From positions 3,065,382 to 3,129,381 of the forward strand of contig FN649748.1 in the NCBI GenBank assembly GCA_000310025.1: DNA of 64,000 nt, given 5' to 3'. The notes beneath the pieces are model-generated. The model made no database searches. It worked only from the letters and a program-made list of their open reading frames with translations, and had not been told where the DNA came from. Origin of the DNA: Ectocarpus siliculosus (Eukaryota > Sar > Phaeophyceae > Ectocarpales > Ectocarpaceae). Positions 49,528 through 62,930 of this stretch are shown piece after piece (position 1 is the first letter of the stretch; every line of letters begins with the position of its first letter). The position numbers were made by a program, and so were the translations under genes.

Positions 49528-52404
49528 ATGACGCCGACCGCAACAGGGAACGAGGCGGGTCCCTCTAAGAAGAAGGCGCGCCGTAGCTCCCGCCATGGCG
49601 AAGCACCGCCTTCCTCTCACTACGGCCCAGTCGCTTCCACCTCGGCAGCAGGCTCAGCGCTCGTCCAGGCCAACCTCACGGTCGACACGACAGCGGCGGC
49701 GGCGGCGGCACCACAGCAGCAGTCAAGCGGTGGCGGCAATGCCAACGGTAAGAGTGGGCCGCGGGGTGGGAACGACAACAGCTACGTCCTGTACATGTCG
49801 GAATCGAAATTCGATCCCGTTAGGCGGCGCTTCGGGGGAAGATCCAAGCCCGTCCTCGTGCCAAACACCACCGCTGCTACCGCCGCACACGGCGCAGCAG
49901 CGGCTGCGGGCAGCAGCCCAAGCTCCAGCAGCAAGGGAGTCCGGTTGAGCTTCGGCTTGGGGGCCAAGGTTGTCGCGACCAAGGAGGCTATGCACGCGAC
50001 GTTGCACTGCCGGTGCGTGTTCGTCCTGCTCTGCGAGCTGGCTTCATCAGCAACGGACGGCAGTAGCGGTAAGGGGAAGGCCTCTGACACGAACACGGCT
50101 GCAGCCGCCCAGACGACGACGATGGCGGCGGCCTCGCGCAACAGCAACAGCAGCAGCAGCAGCAGCAAGCGCGGCGCGGACACCGCGCACCTGATCACTC
50201 TTTCCCCGAACGATCTGTTCTGCGCCCTCTCCGTTGACTCGTTCCCCCTAGCTGTCTCCACCGAAGCGACGCAAGACACCAGCGGCGGCGGCGGCGGGAA
50301 TAGCCGGCGCGCGCAGAAGCAGGCGTCGGTAGTGGCAGCTTGTGCGTTGCCTAGGGCCTTGGAGGTTGTAGACGGGCCAGTTGTCATACATCGCCCGGCA
50401 GCACGACATGGTGAGCCTTGGCGAGGGTTGGAGATTTTCCGTCCGGGCGGTGCCGTCGGAGCGTGGAGAGGGCACCGGGTACCGCTGCCGGCGGTAAGCA
50501 GGAGCGGAGAGGAAGGTGACGACAACAACGACGGCACTCGACTTGGCGGCATTTTGGTTGGTGGCGACGGCGGGAAGCGGCGCGCACCAGCAGCGCCACC
50601 GTTTCGTTTGGATCTTGCCGCCGCGAATGCTGCCGCTGCTCGTGATGGAGAAGACTTGGTAGAGGCAACCCCTACCCCTCTCAGCGGAGAATCTGCTGCT
50701 GCTGCTGCTGCTGCTCGCGGGAGGAAACGAGCAGCCGGCACGGGCAGCAGCACCCTCCTCGTATGCCCGCCTGGCGCCCCCTTTCCGGCAGCAACGCGAG
50801 GCGCTAGTTTTAGTTATTTAGGGTGCGGGCATGAGAGCATGCCCGGGGAATCCCTCCGCGAATGCAATGGCGTAGGAGCGGCGGTTGTGGCCCTGCCGGC
50901 TGTTGTTCCTGCCGCGTCTTCGTCAGCAGCAGAGGCGGAAGACCCCGCTCGACCACAGCATTTGCCCCCTCAGTGGACGTCGCTCTTTGTTGATCGGGAG
51001 GGAGGAGCCTCGCTGGCCCCATGGTGCGGGCTGGCGTCTGCGTCGAGACATCATTCCCCCACTTGTCTCTCCCGCACCCCAGACATCGACTCGGGCGTGG
51101 TCGGCCTAGCATCGGGCGCGCTACCAGAAGGCACTGCGGCCGCCGGTGACGGCGGGCTGATCCTCAAGTCGCTACCCCCAACCGTCTACGCGGGCGTGGC
51201 ATTGGACAGCGGCCGGGGCGGGGCAGAGGCTACCACCGCAGCGGAGGGGAATGGGGGCGCTTTGTTGGAGCTGCAGAGGGGGGCGCTGTCTTGTGCCCGC
51301 CTGCTCCCCGCCCCGCCGTCGTCGGTGATGGCGGCCGCGGTAGACGACGCGCAGGGAGTGCTGGCGGTGCTCTTGGCGGACCAGGCCGGAACCGCGCTGC
51401 TCCTGGCGCGCGACGGCTGCGAATTCCCGGTGGTGGAGGAACACCGAGGCATCGCCGCCGCGTTCAAGGGAGACTTTTTGGGCAACGGTCGGGAGCAGGT
51501 GGCGCTTCTCTCCGCGGCTTCGACGGGGGCGGGCGGCTCCGGGGGTGGAGCCGGTAAACCTGGGAAGCGGGGAGCGGCAGCGTCGAAGACCGGAGGCGCC
51601 AGGTGGGAGCAGCTGCCGCTCAAGAGTCTCGTGAAGAGGGCGCTGGTAACCGACAGCTCTTGCGTCTGGGGGAACGAGCGACGGGAGGATCTTCCGACGG
51701 CCCCGTCCGGCGGTGTTAACGGCGAGGGTGGTGCTGGTGGTAGCAGGGGTGCAGTTGCCTTGACGGGAAGTGTAGAGGTACCGAAGGGAGCCACGAAGGG
51801 GAAGAAGCGACAACGATCGAATGGGTTGGGAGACGAGGCCGGTGTAGCTGCGAGTAGCGGTGCGAACGGGTCTTCTGTGGCGTTGGCGAAGCCAAGCAAG
51901 ACCGGGGGGGCGGACGTCAACAAGGATAGCAGGCTCAGCCGCCTCTCGAGTGTCGTGGGAGTTTTGCGGCGACGTGTGCAAGCGGAGGAGGCGCGGCTGT
52001 TGCAGCTACGGCAAGCTAGGCGAGGCAAGGCGGCCGCCGTGGAAGCAGCCAAGCTGGCGCTGACGGCCAGCGCCGAAGGCATAAGCGCATGTGGGGGGGG
52101 CTGCGAAGTGAGCGCAGACGGTGGCGACCACGGCGAGGACGCTGGCCCGCCCAGAGCCTCCTCGAACGCTCGGCTCTTTTTGAATGGGCTAGTGACCCCC
52201 GCGTTTGGCGGCGGCGGTGGCGGGTCGACGCTGCCGAGCGGTCATCAGGTCCACGAGAGGGTTGCCGAAGAACCACCACCCGCCCCCCTTCAGTGCGCGA
52301 TCACTCGCGTTCGGTTCCACCCGCCTTCCCGGGTGCTCTGCTTGGACGCCCACGTCCGCAACCCGTCGCCTCCGAAGGCGAGCAACGCGGCAGAAATTAC
52401 TCCC

Positions 52405-52451
<47 letters not shown>

Positions 52452-53523
52452 TGGACCTCCGGTCACTGTTGTGAACGTGTGCTTGACCGTCGCGTCTGCT
52501 TCGGGACACCTCGCGACACGCAGCGCCGTGTGCCCGCGTCTCCGACCGGGCGAATCGGCAACGGTCCGAGCGTGCGTCGAAGTGCCTTTTGGGTTGTTGG
52601 CGGGAGGAGGCGGCGGAGGCGGCGGCGGCGGGCTGGTCCCCGGAAGGGCCGCTTCTCTCTACGCTTCTTGCAGCTGGAGGCTGGGCGGCAACAGCTCACC
52701 GGCGGCCCTCGGCGGAGGGACAAGGACGCCACCCGTAAACTCCGAGGCAGGGGCTCGTGAGGGCGATACCCTTGATCGTCCTTCCCGCTCCTTCATGTTT
52801 GCGCGCGTCCTTGTCTCCCCTAAGGACATGCTCGGCCTGGGCGGCGGTGTGGCATCGCTGGCTCAGGCACCAGAGGACAAGCAGGCGGGGCAAGACTTCT
52901 TCGACCACCACCGCTCCGCGAAAGCGGCCGCCGCGCGGGGCCGGAGGGGCGGGGCCGGCGGCGGCGGCGGCGACGGCTGCAAACATCTCGGGCTCTTCGA
53001 CGTCGGCACCCGCCTCGACCTCCTCCTGAGCTCCTCGGATCCTTCCACGACCTCGACCACGAGCCTGGCCGCTCTCCCGCGGGCGGTGCGATCGCTGTCG
53101 GAGGTCGCGGCGCTGCCCGAGGCTTGGGCCGGCGGGGCCGCCGTGCGCGTCAACGGGTGCTCGGAGCGCGCGGCGGGGTGCACCCTTCGGGCCGGCGACT
53201 CCCCCTCCGCCCCCGCGGTCCTGCTAACCGTTGCCGCTTGCGCGCTGCCCGACGGTACGCTGGCGTCGGCCGACCACGCCTCCGGGCAAGGACGGGCTCT
53301 CCTGGTCGCCGCTGCGGAGGCATTGAAAGACGAGATGGCGGCGGTGGAGGCGGTGGCGCGGGAGCGGGGTCGGCTGGACGGAGGTGGGGGGACGGAGAGG
53401 CTAGCGGCGGCATTGCGACGGTACGGAGCAGCGCAAAGGAAGTCCGACGTCTTGGCGGCGCAACTTGCCGGTCGGGTCGTTGCCGCATGCGGAGGGGCGG
53501 CGCCGGGGGAAGGGCTGGGTTAG
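49528..53523 (+). CDS. Intronless 1331-aa protein, FANCB-like architecture
   Basis: A single open frame runs from ATG 49528 to TAG 53521-53523, 1331 residues; the frame is open further 5' but without an earlier ATG. A basic N-terminus with KKKARR could be a nuclear localisation signal. The first half is beta-propeller-like (SYVLYMSESKFDPVRRRFG, VVIHRPAARHGEPWRGL, FKGDFLGNGREQVALLSA). Then follow a long helix (LSRLSSVVGVLRRRVQAEEA), a beta-sandwich-like segment (ITRVRFHPPSRVLCLDAHVR) and a C-terminal helical part (LKDEMAAVEAVARERGRL). This order, and the GDFLGNG-EQVALL segment, recall FANCB, a subunit of the Fanconi anaemia core ubiquitin ligase complex that repairs DNA crosslinks. Ala, Gly and Ser homopolymers inflate the length beyond the 850-900 residues usual for FANCB. 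The CDS is strong; the family call is tentative. Confidence 0.8.
52404..52450. repeat. GCG repeat encoding polyalanine
   Basis: About 15 in-frame GCG codons within the intronless gene, giving a run of alanines in the middle of the beta-sandwich-like region. Expansion would stay in frame. Confidence 0.95.
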
Positions 53524-55987
53524 TTGTTGTGTGTGTTTTTTCTTGGGAGAGTCGTCGACTCGCGACAGTGCAAGAAAGCCGGTGTTCGTTCCAGCCGGCG
53601 GTTTGATTGGGTGGCCGGCCGGGTGTTTGATGGGCTCGGCGGAGTTGAAGTGTTGGGAGCTGGTGTCTTTGCCCGTACCGCTGAAAAAAACACTGCTGTT
53701 ATGCCTATGACGTTGAAACAGTCATGATTTCTGCCGTACGTGAAAGGCAATGCTTTTGTGCTGGTTTTTGTCAGGGAGTGACGCACATGCATCGCGATCA
53801 CTGAGCTCATGCGCATGTAATCTCTTGTGGTAACGCTGCTACTGTGCTCCGTTTTTGACCTCCCTCTGTGGTGGTTGTGGAGGAACACTCACCAAAAAAT
53901 CTGAAAAGTTGCACGTCATTCCTCTTGCGACTTTTTTTGTGGAGCCGGGCGTTTGTGTACACGACAGCGGTGATGTTAGCACTTCGGGTCCATACTGGTG
54001 CACGCACGGCACCGAAGCTCTTACAACCCTCTCCTTTCCCAACTTTTCCGAGGTTGAGGTAGAGCAGACGGGATCATGAAAAACGCAACCTGTATTCTTG
54101 CCGCCTTTGCTCCTGACCCTACTGCTGTCTCCTATAGGCAACACGCAAGATTTGTAGCAAATGCAATCAAATCATCTCGTCCCTCCACACGCCGAGAACG
54201 CCCCAACAGGCGGCAAGATGACCTCGCCAGAAATTTTCCACAAAAGAACAGGCAAGGTTCGTTCTGTTCGCTCGGCCCTAGGACACGGAACAGAAAACTC
54301 TACCGACGACGTAGGTGGTGAAAATGGCAGCATGCCGACCCAGACTCCACCGTGTGCAGTGCCACGAAAACCAATCGCGTGCACTTGCATGAAAGATAGT
54401 GCTCTGACTCGGCTGGCGTCGAAACAAATACATACCACAGCGCGAAACAAATGTCCCTGAAAGCGAAAAAAATGCAAGACGTTCGCCGGGCAAATGTGCC
54501 GATCCGATGGGACTCCAGACATAACATTTCCTTCAACCCGACTTCATGGACGGTTCGTTCGATAAAAAAACAACGCTGAACTTCATTGCACATCCATGGC
54601 GCCTGGTTCAGTGTGCCAAGAGACATTTCCCATTAGCCACACCACTGGAATCGCGCGATTCCTAACCCCGTTCCCGAGCAACACTGAAATGAAACCGCTG
54701 CGCGAGCATTGTGTTGCGCTTCTCCAGTCATGCCAAACCAGGCCATGACGTACGGCGTGCGCGAGGGCATAGGCGAAAGACTAGCCGCACCGTGCTTCCT
54801 TGTGGAGTTAGCCTCACACCATACTCCCCTCAACCAACCTCCCCAGCACCTACAAGTCTCGCAAAACACGATTTGAAACTACCACAAACGCCAGCAGCAT
54901 CGATTACAACCCCCCCCCCCTCTACAATACCCTTGACAATAATAACAATAAGGCAGGCGGCTCGTTGGAGAAAACGCACGCCATGGCCTGCTGATAAGCC
55001 CACCCCAGCCGCTGCTGCCTGTCCGTCCAAACCGTTGGCATTTAGATTAATTACCGTCAGGTTGGCAGAACATTACCATCAGTTGATGGCAGGCGTTTTC
55101 GAGACGCTCATGTCGCTGGCCTGCGGAAATCGAACAAAAATCCGACGTGACAACATGCGAACACACAGCAGCGATGGGGCCCATGAGAGGCAACGAAGCA
55201 TCGGTCAAGACACTGGTGTATATGGTGATCATTCCATCCTTGCCAACGCCACAGATGAAGATACTTCTCAGAGAGAGCGACGCCACATTAACCCTCTACT
55301 TGGCGGGCTACAACACAATACAAGCACCAGCGCTCGTTTTTCTGTTCTTCGGGTGATAAATCGAGCAAGCCCCACACATCGGCGCCTCTCGTATCAGTAC
55401 TGCGAACCTGGGGGGGTCCGATGGAACAAGCCGTGTGACATTTTATGGCGTGGGGCTGTTGACCACGCGCGTCCATCGGCAACGTGGGGATACTCTGCAG
55501 TCCGTCCAGGTCCGACATGCTTCATCTCGGAGCTATCTGCTAAAGTGTCTACTGTATTCTACAGTATATATATGAAGACAGACCCAAGGGACAATTGGAC
55601 TATAGAGACGTTTCTTCACAAAACAGGCATGCACATTAATCGCGGCTGTGTTCATCGTGGCAAAGAGAGATGCATGCTGCTGTCACCGCGGCGCGTGGGT
55701 CTTTCGATTGTTGAATTTGCGCGACGATCACAACGACGAACCCGCCGCTTTAAGGGGCCAACTAAAATATGTCTGTCAGCCAGTCGGCCATTCCTGTCTT
55801 GTCTGTCGTTGTCGCTGCCTCTCTCTCTCTCTCGTACGGTCACGTTTCTTCTCTCGTGTCAAGACTGACGCCTGTCCGTCGATCAGCCGGCGAGCGCAGC
55901 CGCCGATCGAGAGACGAGAGACGAGAGACTCCACAACTGGGCAAAACAGCCACACACTTACCACACATTTACCACACAATTACACAC
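53524..55987. other. Convergent region, 3' ends not resolved
   Basis: Holds the 3' end of the FANCB-like gene (+) and the missing terminal exon or exons of the minus-strand helical gene. Open frames exist on both strands, but none has a matched splice acceptor and a stop that continues the phase 0 exit at 55988. Confidence 0.5.
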
Positions 55988-58900
55988 CTGGCGCATCATC
56001 GCCGACCCGCCGACCCGGGGGGGGCTCCAAACGCCACCGGCCGCCCTCCGCCCAGACTTGCCGGCCCGAGACTTGGGGGTAGTGGCATCCCTCTCCTTCT
56101 TGCTGGCCCTGGCTTGGTCCAGCCAGCCCTGTATCATGCCCTTGACGTGTGCTACGAAGGCGGGGCTGATGGACACGGGGGCTCGCCCGCCCTCTCCGCG
56201 GCTCTGCGGCGACCAAAGAACCCACAACGGTAACGTCCAGGGGTGGAATAGAGGTTGGGTCGGTAGAATTGTACTGTGAGCCCTGCGCCCGACCCTCATT
56301 TTGGGCGGAAATTGTGTCACACGGGCCTTCTTTCGAACAACCCATTCTTCTGAAATATTGAATCAGGTGTGCAACCAGATTAAGCACGTAGAGGGTGTTT
56401 TGTAATAGTACTAGGGTTGGGATGCCGTGAACACTGCCCTGCCGTCATGCAACGAGAAATCCCTCACGTTCTGCACCGCTCCTTGTACTATAATGCAGAC
56501 CCAGATAAAAATCGGGAATAGGTTGAGCCGCTCGCCTCCACTGCTGTACTGTAGATTCCGTCTTCCGCACGACGTGGCTGTCTTTCAATTCAAACACACA
56601 CAAAAAAAACGTGGTACGTACGACACGCACGCACCAGGTTCTCCCAAAGAGAGGCGTGCTCGTCAAGCCTCGTGTCAAATAGCTCCAACAGCTCGTCGTG
56701 CAGCGACCTCCTCTCCGCCGGGGCCAGCCCCGCCGCCTCCCCGTCCAAGCCATCTCTTCCTTCGTGAGCCACGGCGTTGACCACCAGCATCCACAGGGCG
56801 GTCTCCGTGATGAACCCTAGCTGGCCGAGGCGCCACCTCCTGACGTTACGCTCGTCATTAGAGACAATGTCGCCGGCTCCGACAGCCGAGTCCTTCGGTG
56901 GTGGTGTCGCGGGGTACAACGTTAGGGTAAGATGGGGATTTGGGGTTAACAAAGGCGGGTTCGGGGTACAAGGTTAAGGTTGGTTATAGATGCGGGTTTG
57001 GGTGTTTGGGTGAATTAAGGTGGGGTTCGGGATGCAAGATTACGGTTCGATGCGGGTTTGGGGGTCTAGGTAATTGAGGTTGGGTTCGGATCTACAAGTA
57101 CAGGGTATCCGAGACAAAAACAACGAAGCACACGTAAAAAAAAAAAAAGCAGTGTGGCGCCAACACGTATTCCGAGGAAGCGGTTGATGAAGGGTACAGC
57201 AGCATTGTTTTGCTGTTCAACGCGGCGTGCGTACAGATTCACCACGTTCTTTGTTTCTGAGACCGTGAGGCTCGAGCTAGGGCTCGATTTTGTTTTTTTG
57301 TCTTCACTTCATATCAGCGCTCACAGCTCTTCTTGTGCCTAGTTGGCATCTGCATTATAGGTAGGGTCAACGGTAACATCGAGGAAGCAAGTCCTTGGAG
57401 GGGCCGGGGTAATTGTGGGCTTGCAACAACGTCGGGGATCAAGCGAACGTGTCGTGTCTTCGAACGGGAAGGAACAAGTGGGTGTCATGAGGACGAGGGT
57501 GTGGATTGGGGATGCCTGCCTGTCAAAAACAACAAGGCTGTTTCGTTCTCTCTACTCCAAGGTTCCGTAAATTGAAGTGAGATATCGCGTCCATCTCGCG
57601 TGTCCACCACGGGGTGGCATCGGGACTGACTACCTGACTCGTATGCTCTCGTTCCTTGTCAAAGCCTGTGACCCAGGCGGGAGTTACGGTGGTCTTTCGT
57701 CGCCCAATCGCATGTCCGCGGGCCGCCAGCGGCACGCTTGTCACGGTTAAGCCCTAGGGATGTACACATCTGGGATTGATGTTGGTCAACGCTAGACACA
57801 CCCCATTGCCGCCGCTAGCCTCAGCCCCGTCTCGGATCCCCACGAACGCAAACATTTAGCGTAGTGTACCCCTGTTGTGGAGATCCCGTTCATACAGAAT
57901 AGGGTACAACCTCCTCAGGAAGGTATCAATAGTCCCCGAACGACAGACGTTGGGGAGATGTGTCTCTTCTAAAAGGCAACCTCACTATTATAGTGCTAAG
58001 AGGTAATATTGAGAATAGTCAGGATCTGCAGCGGAGGTTCGAAAGGCACCCCTTCGATACCGGACGTACACTAACCTCCTCATTGGAGACAGTCTCCATC
58101 TGGTGCACGTAGTACCGCACCAGACCCACCAGGTGACCCAAGCTCGGCTCCTGGTACAGCCCCTCGAACACCACCCCCCCCCCCTCGTCAGCCTTAGCAA
58201 CGCCCCCACCACCTCTGCCATCCGCGGCTCCCCCAGCGGCAGCAGAGGCAGCAGCAGCGGTCGATTGCTTGAGCAGGCCGTGAGGAGGGTGCGAGTGCAG
58301 CTGCTGCAGGCGAGGAAGGGAGTTAAGCGACTGGTAGCTGAAGATCGGGATGGCTGCACCAGGGTCCCTGCCAAAAAAGAAACAAAAACACAACGGGGGC
58401 AGTAGGTTCAGTACGAGATGGGGTGATGCCGGCGGGGGCGTCGTTCGAAACAACCAGTGGGGCAAAGGACGGCAAAGGGCGGCGGCATCCCATCCCCTAC
58501 TCTGACCTTGAAAAACATACTTCAATATCCTTCCACGGGGCTGAGGATCAAGGACAGACTGCCTCCACTCCCATGCCCAGTTAGCCTACATAGCCTACAT
58601 AGCCCCGAAAGCCCTTGTGTGCTCTACAACAATTGGGCGAGTTAGTTCCAGAGGCGGAACCACGGGGGACGGCCCCTAAACGTTGAAAGGATCAAAGTCA
58701 GTGTTTCCCGAGTAAGTGTTAGGGTTAACTTGCGAGCCATAGCACACCACCTAGATGGAGCTCGATTGCTCCGCAGCCAAGACGGCTCGAGACAAACAAA
58801 ACACGCACACACTACAATCGGCGTTGGCAAAATGTTGGTCGGAGAGCAACTGAGCCATTTTAAAGTCGGTTCGGTCCCGGGGTACGCCATCTCTCAACCC

Positions 58901-61900
58901 TTTACCGTAATAAAGGGAGGGTCAATCGGACCCCCTCCACGATCAATGGAACCCCCCCCCCCGGGGGGGCGGGGGACATTCGACAGAACCCCCCCACCAA
59001 AAAAATAACGGAGACAGCAATAGCATAACGCCACACAGCCCGCCAGAGCACTACCTGGCACAAACGGAGGCCTGACTCACTTTATGGCGACGACATCCTC
59101 CCACGGGACAAGCTCCTCGCTCACACCGCCACCGCCACCGCCGCCCGGTGCAGCCTCGAACCGCGCCAGGTATCCCTGACCGCGCATGTCGCGACCGATG
59201 ACCATGCCCGACCGGAGGAGAGTAGAGCCTTTGCCGCCACCGCCGCCATGGCCGGCGCCTTGGGCGTCCCCGCTACCCGCTCGCCGCGGCACCCCCCGGC
59301 ACCTTCGAGAGACAGCAGCAGTCACTCGACATCAGGAGACACCTCTACACCTCTACTTGTGCGTTTGATGAGGTTCTTTAGAATCGAATCGTGCGGTGCC
59401 AAGGCGTTCACGTCAGATCCGCCGGTGCGAGAAAGTGTCCAACGGGGGTGACACATCTTGCGATTGAAAGCTGCAGCATTCAGCAGCGATGTCGGTTGCG
59501 GTAAATGGAACAAACTACGTATCGCCTATCTTAGGGGAAAATGGAATTACTTTCGCCAGACACGGCTACACCGGCGGCCCCCAAAAAACGGGGAGGGCGT
59601 AGAATCGGGGGGGGAAATGTCAACACCACTGCTGTTGTCAATAGCTGCAGAAGCCCGCACTTTCTGACATAATCTGTGGCCAAGGTTTGGGCTCACTTGC
59701 ACTCTATCCACGCTCCGACAGGGGCCTCGATGCTCCCACGGTCCTCAGGCCTGACCTCGATTTTCATGTCCTTCGGCTGAGGGGACACTCGCCTATCATT
59801 GATTTTGCAGGCACAAGGAAGGGGAGCAGACAACAACAACACAGCGGTGAAAAAAAAACAAGAGAGTGTGGGTCGTTGTCACGAGTGGTAGCGCAATAGC
59901 GATAATAGTCGGAGCGAACATAATATGTATCTATTTCTTGGCGGAGCAAGACGCACGTATTGTGTACCAAGGTGCTGCTGATGCGTCGCGTGCAAGAGAC
60001 AACCTCCTGAGATTCCGACTAACATTCACAAAAGATAACCGGTGTGAAATCACAAAAAGAATGCCATGACACCACGAAAACACACACACCACCTTAGCTC
60101 GTGTAGACACGATCACACCGACGCCCCTACTTTACCTGGTGGTATGTATTTGTTTCATGCCCTCATTCGGGGGGAGAGTGGGTGCCAACGACGCAAACTA
60201 GTCGACATCACAAACAGGTCCACCTCACTCTTTTACGTCGAGCCAAAACGCAGCCAAAACTCCCGACATTTAGATCCCAAAAAAGCAACACCACCACCAC
60301 TATAGGAGGATAGTCTACACCCACAGCCTCCATCCTGCCGAGAAAAAATTCAATAATGCTCCCCACAGTAGATACCTCAAGACGCTCAACGCGAGCACCA
60401 AGAAGGCCGTGATCCCATCCTCCACCCTCCCGAAAAAGCCTAGCCCTCCGGCGGCAGCCCCTCCCCCGCCCACCCCGGCTCTCAGCGGCGCAAACGCCCC
60501 ACCACCACCGCCGCCGCCGCCGCCGCCGCCACGATGCACGGGCGTCGGAGTAGCCATCGTCATGGCACACGGGTACTGCCCCCCGCCGTCAGAGGAAGAC
60601 ACGCCGCCACCGCCCTTGTCCCGCGCAGCCTTCTCTTCGGCGGTGACGGCCAGCGCGCAGGCCTTGACGAGCTCCAGCGGCCTCGAGTCGGCCATTCCTC
60701 CTCCGGTTCCTCCGCCGCCACCGGACGTGGCGGCTCCCGCTACTACGGCCCCGCCCCCCGCAATAGGCCTGGCAGGCGTTATCGCGGCGCCGCCGCCGAC
60801 CGCTCCCCTGGCCGGGGTAGGGGTTGCCTGCTGCATCGGCGTGAACTCCTCCAAGGATCTCCGGCGGGCAACAGGAGATGACCATCCCCCGCCGCCGCCG
60901 CCGCCGCCGCCCCCTCCGCGGACCGGGGTCTGGCCGGTTGCCGCCGAGCCGCCGCCGGTGGCGGCGGACTTCGTCGCCGGCGGCCCGGTGGCTGGTACTA
61001 GGAGGACGGCCGCTGTGCGAGTGGCCTGCCGCACCGCCTGGTGCGGTAAAAGATGGGGGTGGGGTCAGGGATGTGGCAGTGTTGCACGTACTCGGTTTGT
61101 GTGGCGATCGGCAGAGCTAGCGGCGATGCTTTTTCGAAACCGTAATCTTCGAGCACAAAAAAAAAAAAACTTGTGGCAGCTACGCATACCTGTGCGCTGG
61201 TAGGTGGCACTTCACTCCAACACAGTGTGTGTCGCGTTGGCGCTTGGCTGGTTCGAGTCAACTAAATTGTTGTACCTACGTCCTTTAGGAGAGCCGTACA
61301 ACCTACTCTTTGCCAATCAGATCCACGCCTGGGAGACAAGCCGCCCCGATGTTAGTCCGGGTGTACCAACATATCGTTTGGCCATCTCGGCATCACACGA
61401 GCATCATTATCCCAAAAAACAGCGTCGATTCCTCTTCGCACCGCAAAAATTTGGCGAGTACTGACGTACGCGTCCACCAGCAAACCCACCCCGACTCTCC
61501 CAACACCAACACCAACGAATCTCTGGCTCTGTTCCACAATCGCGTTTGTGTGCGTTGATGTTGAGTCCGTCCTTGGCTTTCTCTTCGATATTTTCTATCA
61601 TGTCCCTTGTTTTCTATTGTAGCTGGCCTGTCACCACGGACGGCATCCGCATCAGTTGGACCCGCAACTCATGTCAGAAGGTGCTTGCTTACCCAGCAAA
61701 AAAACGGGATATGACTTAAAACGTGAACACAACAGAAACAACAAGGCCGCGGCGGGGGCGGAGTCGAAGCGCCACGCCTACCTCAAGCAGCTGCGTCGAC
61801 GTGCCCGGGTGCTGCGCCCTCCATCGCGACATCCACGGCCCCAGCGCAGCCACCACGCCCGCCACATCCATGCTCTCCTGCACGACCGCTAGGGTAAGCC

Positions 61901-62930
61901 TGCCCCCCCCCGTCGGCGGAGCTGACACGACCAGCGACAAGCCCACGACCATTGTCTCTCGGAACGCGTCAACAAAGCGGAAGACTTGCGACAGCCCCGC
62001 CTCCGCCTCTCGCGGCCCCATCCTCTCCCTCGACACGCCGCCTGCGGAGGAGGAGGAGGAGGAGGAGGAGGAGGAGGAGGAGGAGGAGACGACAGCGGTC
62101 CACCTCGCCGCGATGGCGTTGCTCGCCAGCGGCGACGATAGAGCTTTGGAGGCGCGGATGGTGCGGGTTAGGTCGGACGTGGTCCGGAGGGCTAGCAGGT
62201 AGCACTGCCAGTGGGGGGAGAGCTCCGACTGGTTCGTGTAGCCGCGCGGGACGGAGCACTGCACGTTACAGGAGGCACGCAAGGACAAAAAAAAGGGTAC
62301 TGCTGTTGAACCGAATGTTGGGACAAAGCATAAACCCAAGGGCAAAATTGGGTACCAGACGCAACAAGCAACTTCAGCAAAAGCAAGGACGAAAGGGGGT
62401 ACCCGGTACGCCTTTGGAGAATATTGCGAGAAAATAAAACTGAAGGACAAAAAAGGAACGGCACACTCGAGTTGAGAGGACGTTGGCGACTAGTATCAAG
62501 CGAAGAGAAGCGAACATATTAATAGAGCAGTTATTTTATTTCATCTCCCTGTTCAAGGCACACACGGCTGGCTCAACAGCAGTGATTGGTGCGGTACAGA
62601 CAGACCCAACCGCGCTCTCTCGAAAACAAGCAAATCACTCATCGGCCTTCAAAGAGAGTGCCGTTTTTGTACAGACACGTCGAACCCGCCATAGACGACG
62701 AACCGCGCTACTCACACCGGGGTCCCCGCTGCTGAAAACCCACACCGGGGTCCCCGCTGCTGAAAACCCTTCACGGCAACGCGGGTACCCACCTGCTTGT
62801 CCGCGGAAGCTTGGCGCACGAGCGCGAGCATGGGGTCGTTGGACATGGCGCTGACCACGCCCGATTCCAACATGGTCCTCGTGAGGAGGCCTCTCGACGC
62901 CGCGCTGGCGAAGACGCTGTAGATCAGCTG
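55988..62930 (-). CDS. Large helical protein, 7 internal exons, possible scaffold nucleoporin
   Basis: Exons, 5' to 3': 62793-62930, 61782-62258, 60376-61037, 59081-59302, 58076-58367, 56635-56850, 55988-56203. Phases chain (0, 0, 2, 2, 0, 0, 0) for 741 codons with both ends missing. The sequence is mostly helical: SRGLLTRTMLESGVVSAM, HWQCYLLALRTTSDLTRTI, FRFVDAFRETMVVGLSLVV, LGHLVGLVRYYVHQMETVSN, LGQLGFITETALWMLVVNAV, FVAHVKGMIQGWLDQARASK. A segment FFGRVEDGITAFLVLALSVL is hydrophobic enough for a membrane or buried helix. Poly-Ser, poly-Gly and poly-Ala insertions break it up. The alpha-solenoid look and the LLESGVV-type repeat recall the Nup188/Nup205 scaffold nucleoporins, but I am not certain; other solenoid proteins are possible. 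The acceptor of exon 56635-56850 is the weakest joint. Confidence 0.65.
56900..57090. repeat. Degenerate GGGTT-rich tract
   Basis: Irregular GGGTTTGGGG, GGGTTCGGGG and AGGTTAAGGTT motifs repeat over about 190 bp in the intron between exons 58076-58367 and 56635-56850. It resembles degenerate telomere-like repeat, but no exact unit is maintained. Confidence 0.6.
60508..60530. repeat. CCG repeat encoding polyglycine (minus strand)
   Basis: CCG run inside exon 60376-61037, read as glycine codons on the coding strand. A second Gly run is encoded at about 60885-60918. Confidence 0.9.
62046..62088. repeat. GGA repeat encoding polyserine (minus strand)
   Basis: About 14 GGA units inside exon 61782-62258, read as TCC serine codons on the coding strand, splitting two helical segments. 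Confidence 0.93.
62713..62770. repeat. Tandem duplication, 28-bp unit
   Basis: Two identical copies of a unit beginning CACACCGGGGTCCCCGCTGC just beyond the donor of exon 62793-62930, in intron sequence. Confidence 0.9.

Noticed and set aside
49782-50753. Long minus-strand open frame (323 codons) opposite the FANCB-like gene
   Set aside because: It is a shadow of the GC-rich sense frame, with Leu/Ala/Arg runs mirroring triplet repeats. Other long antisense frames at 51172-52082 are the same.
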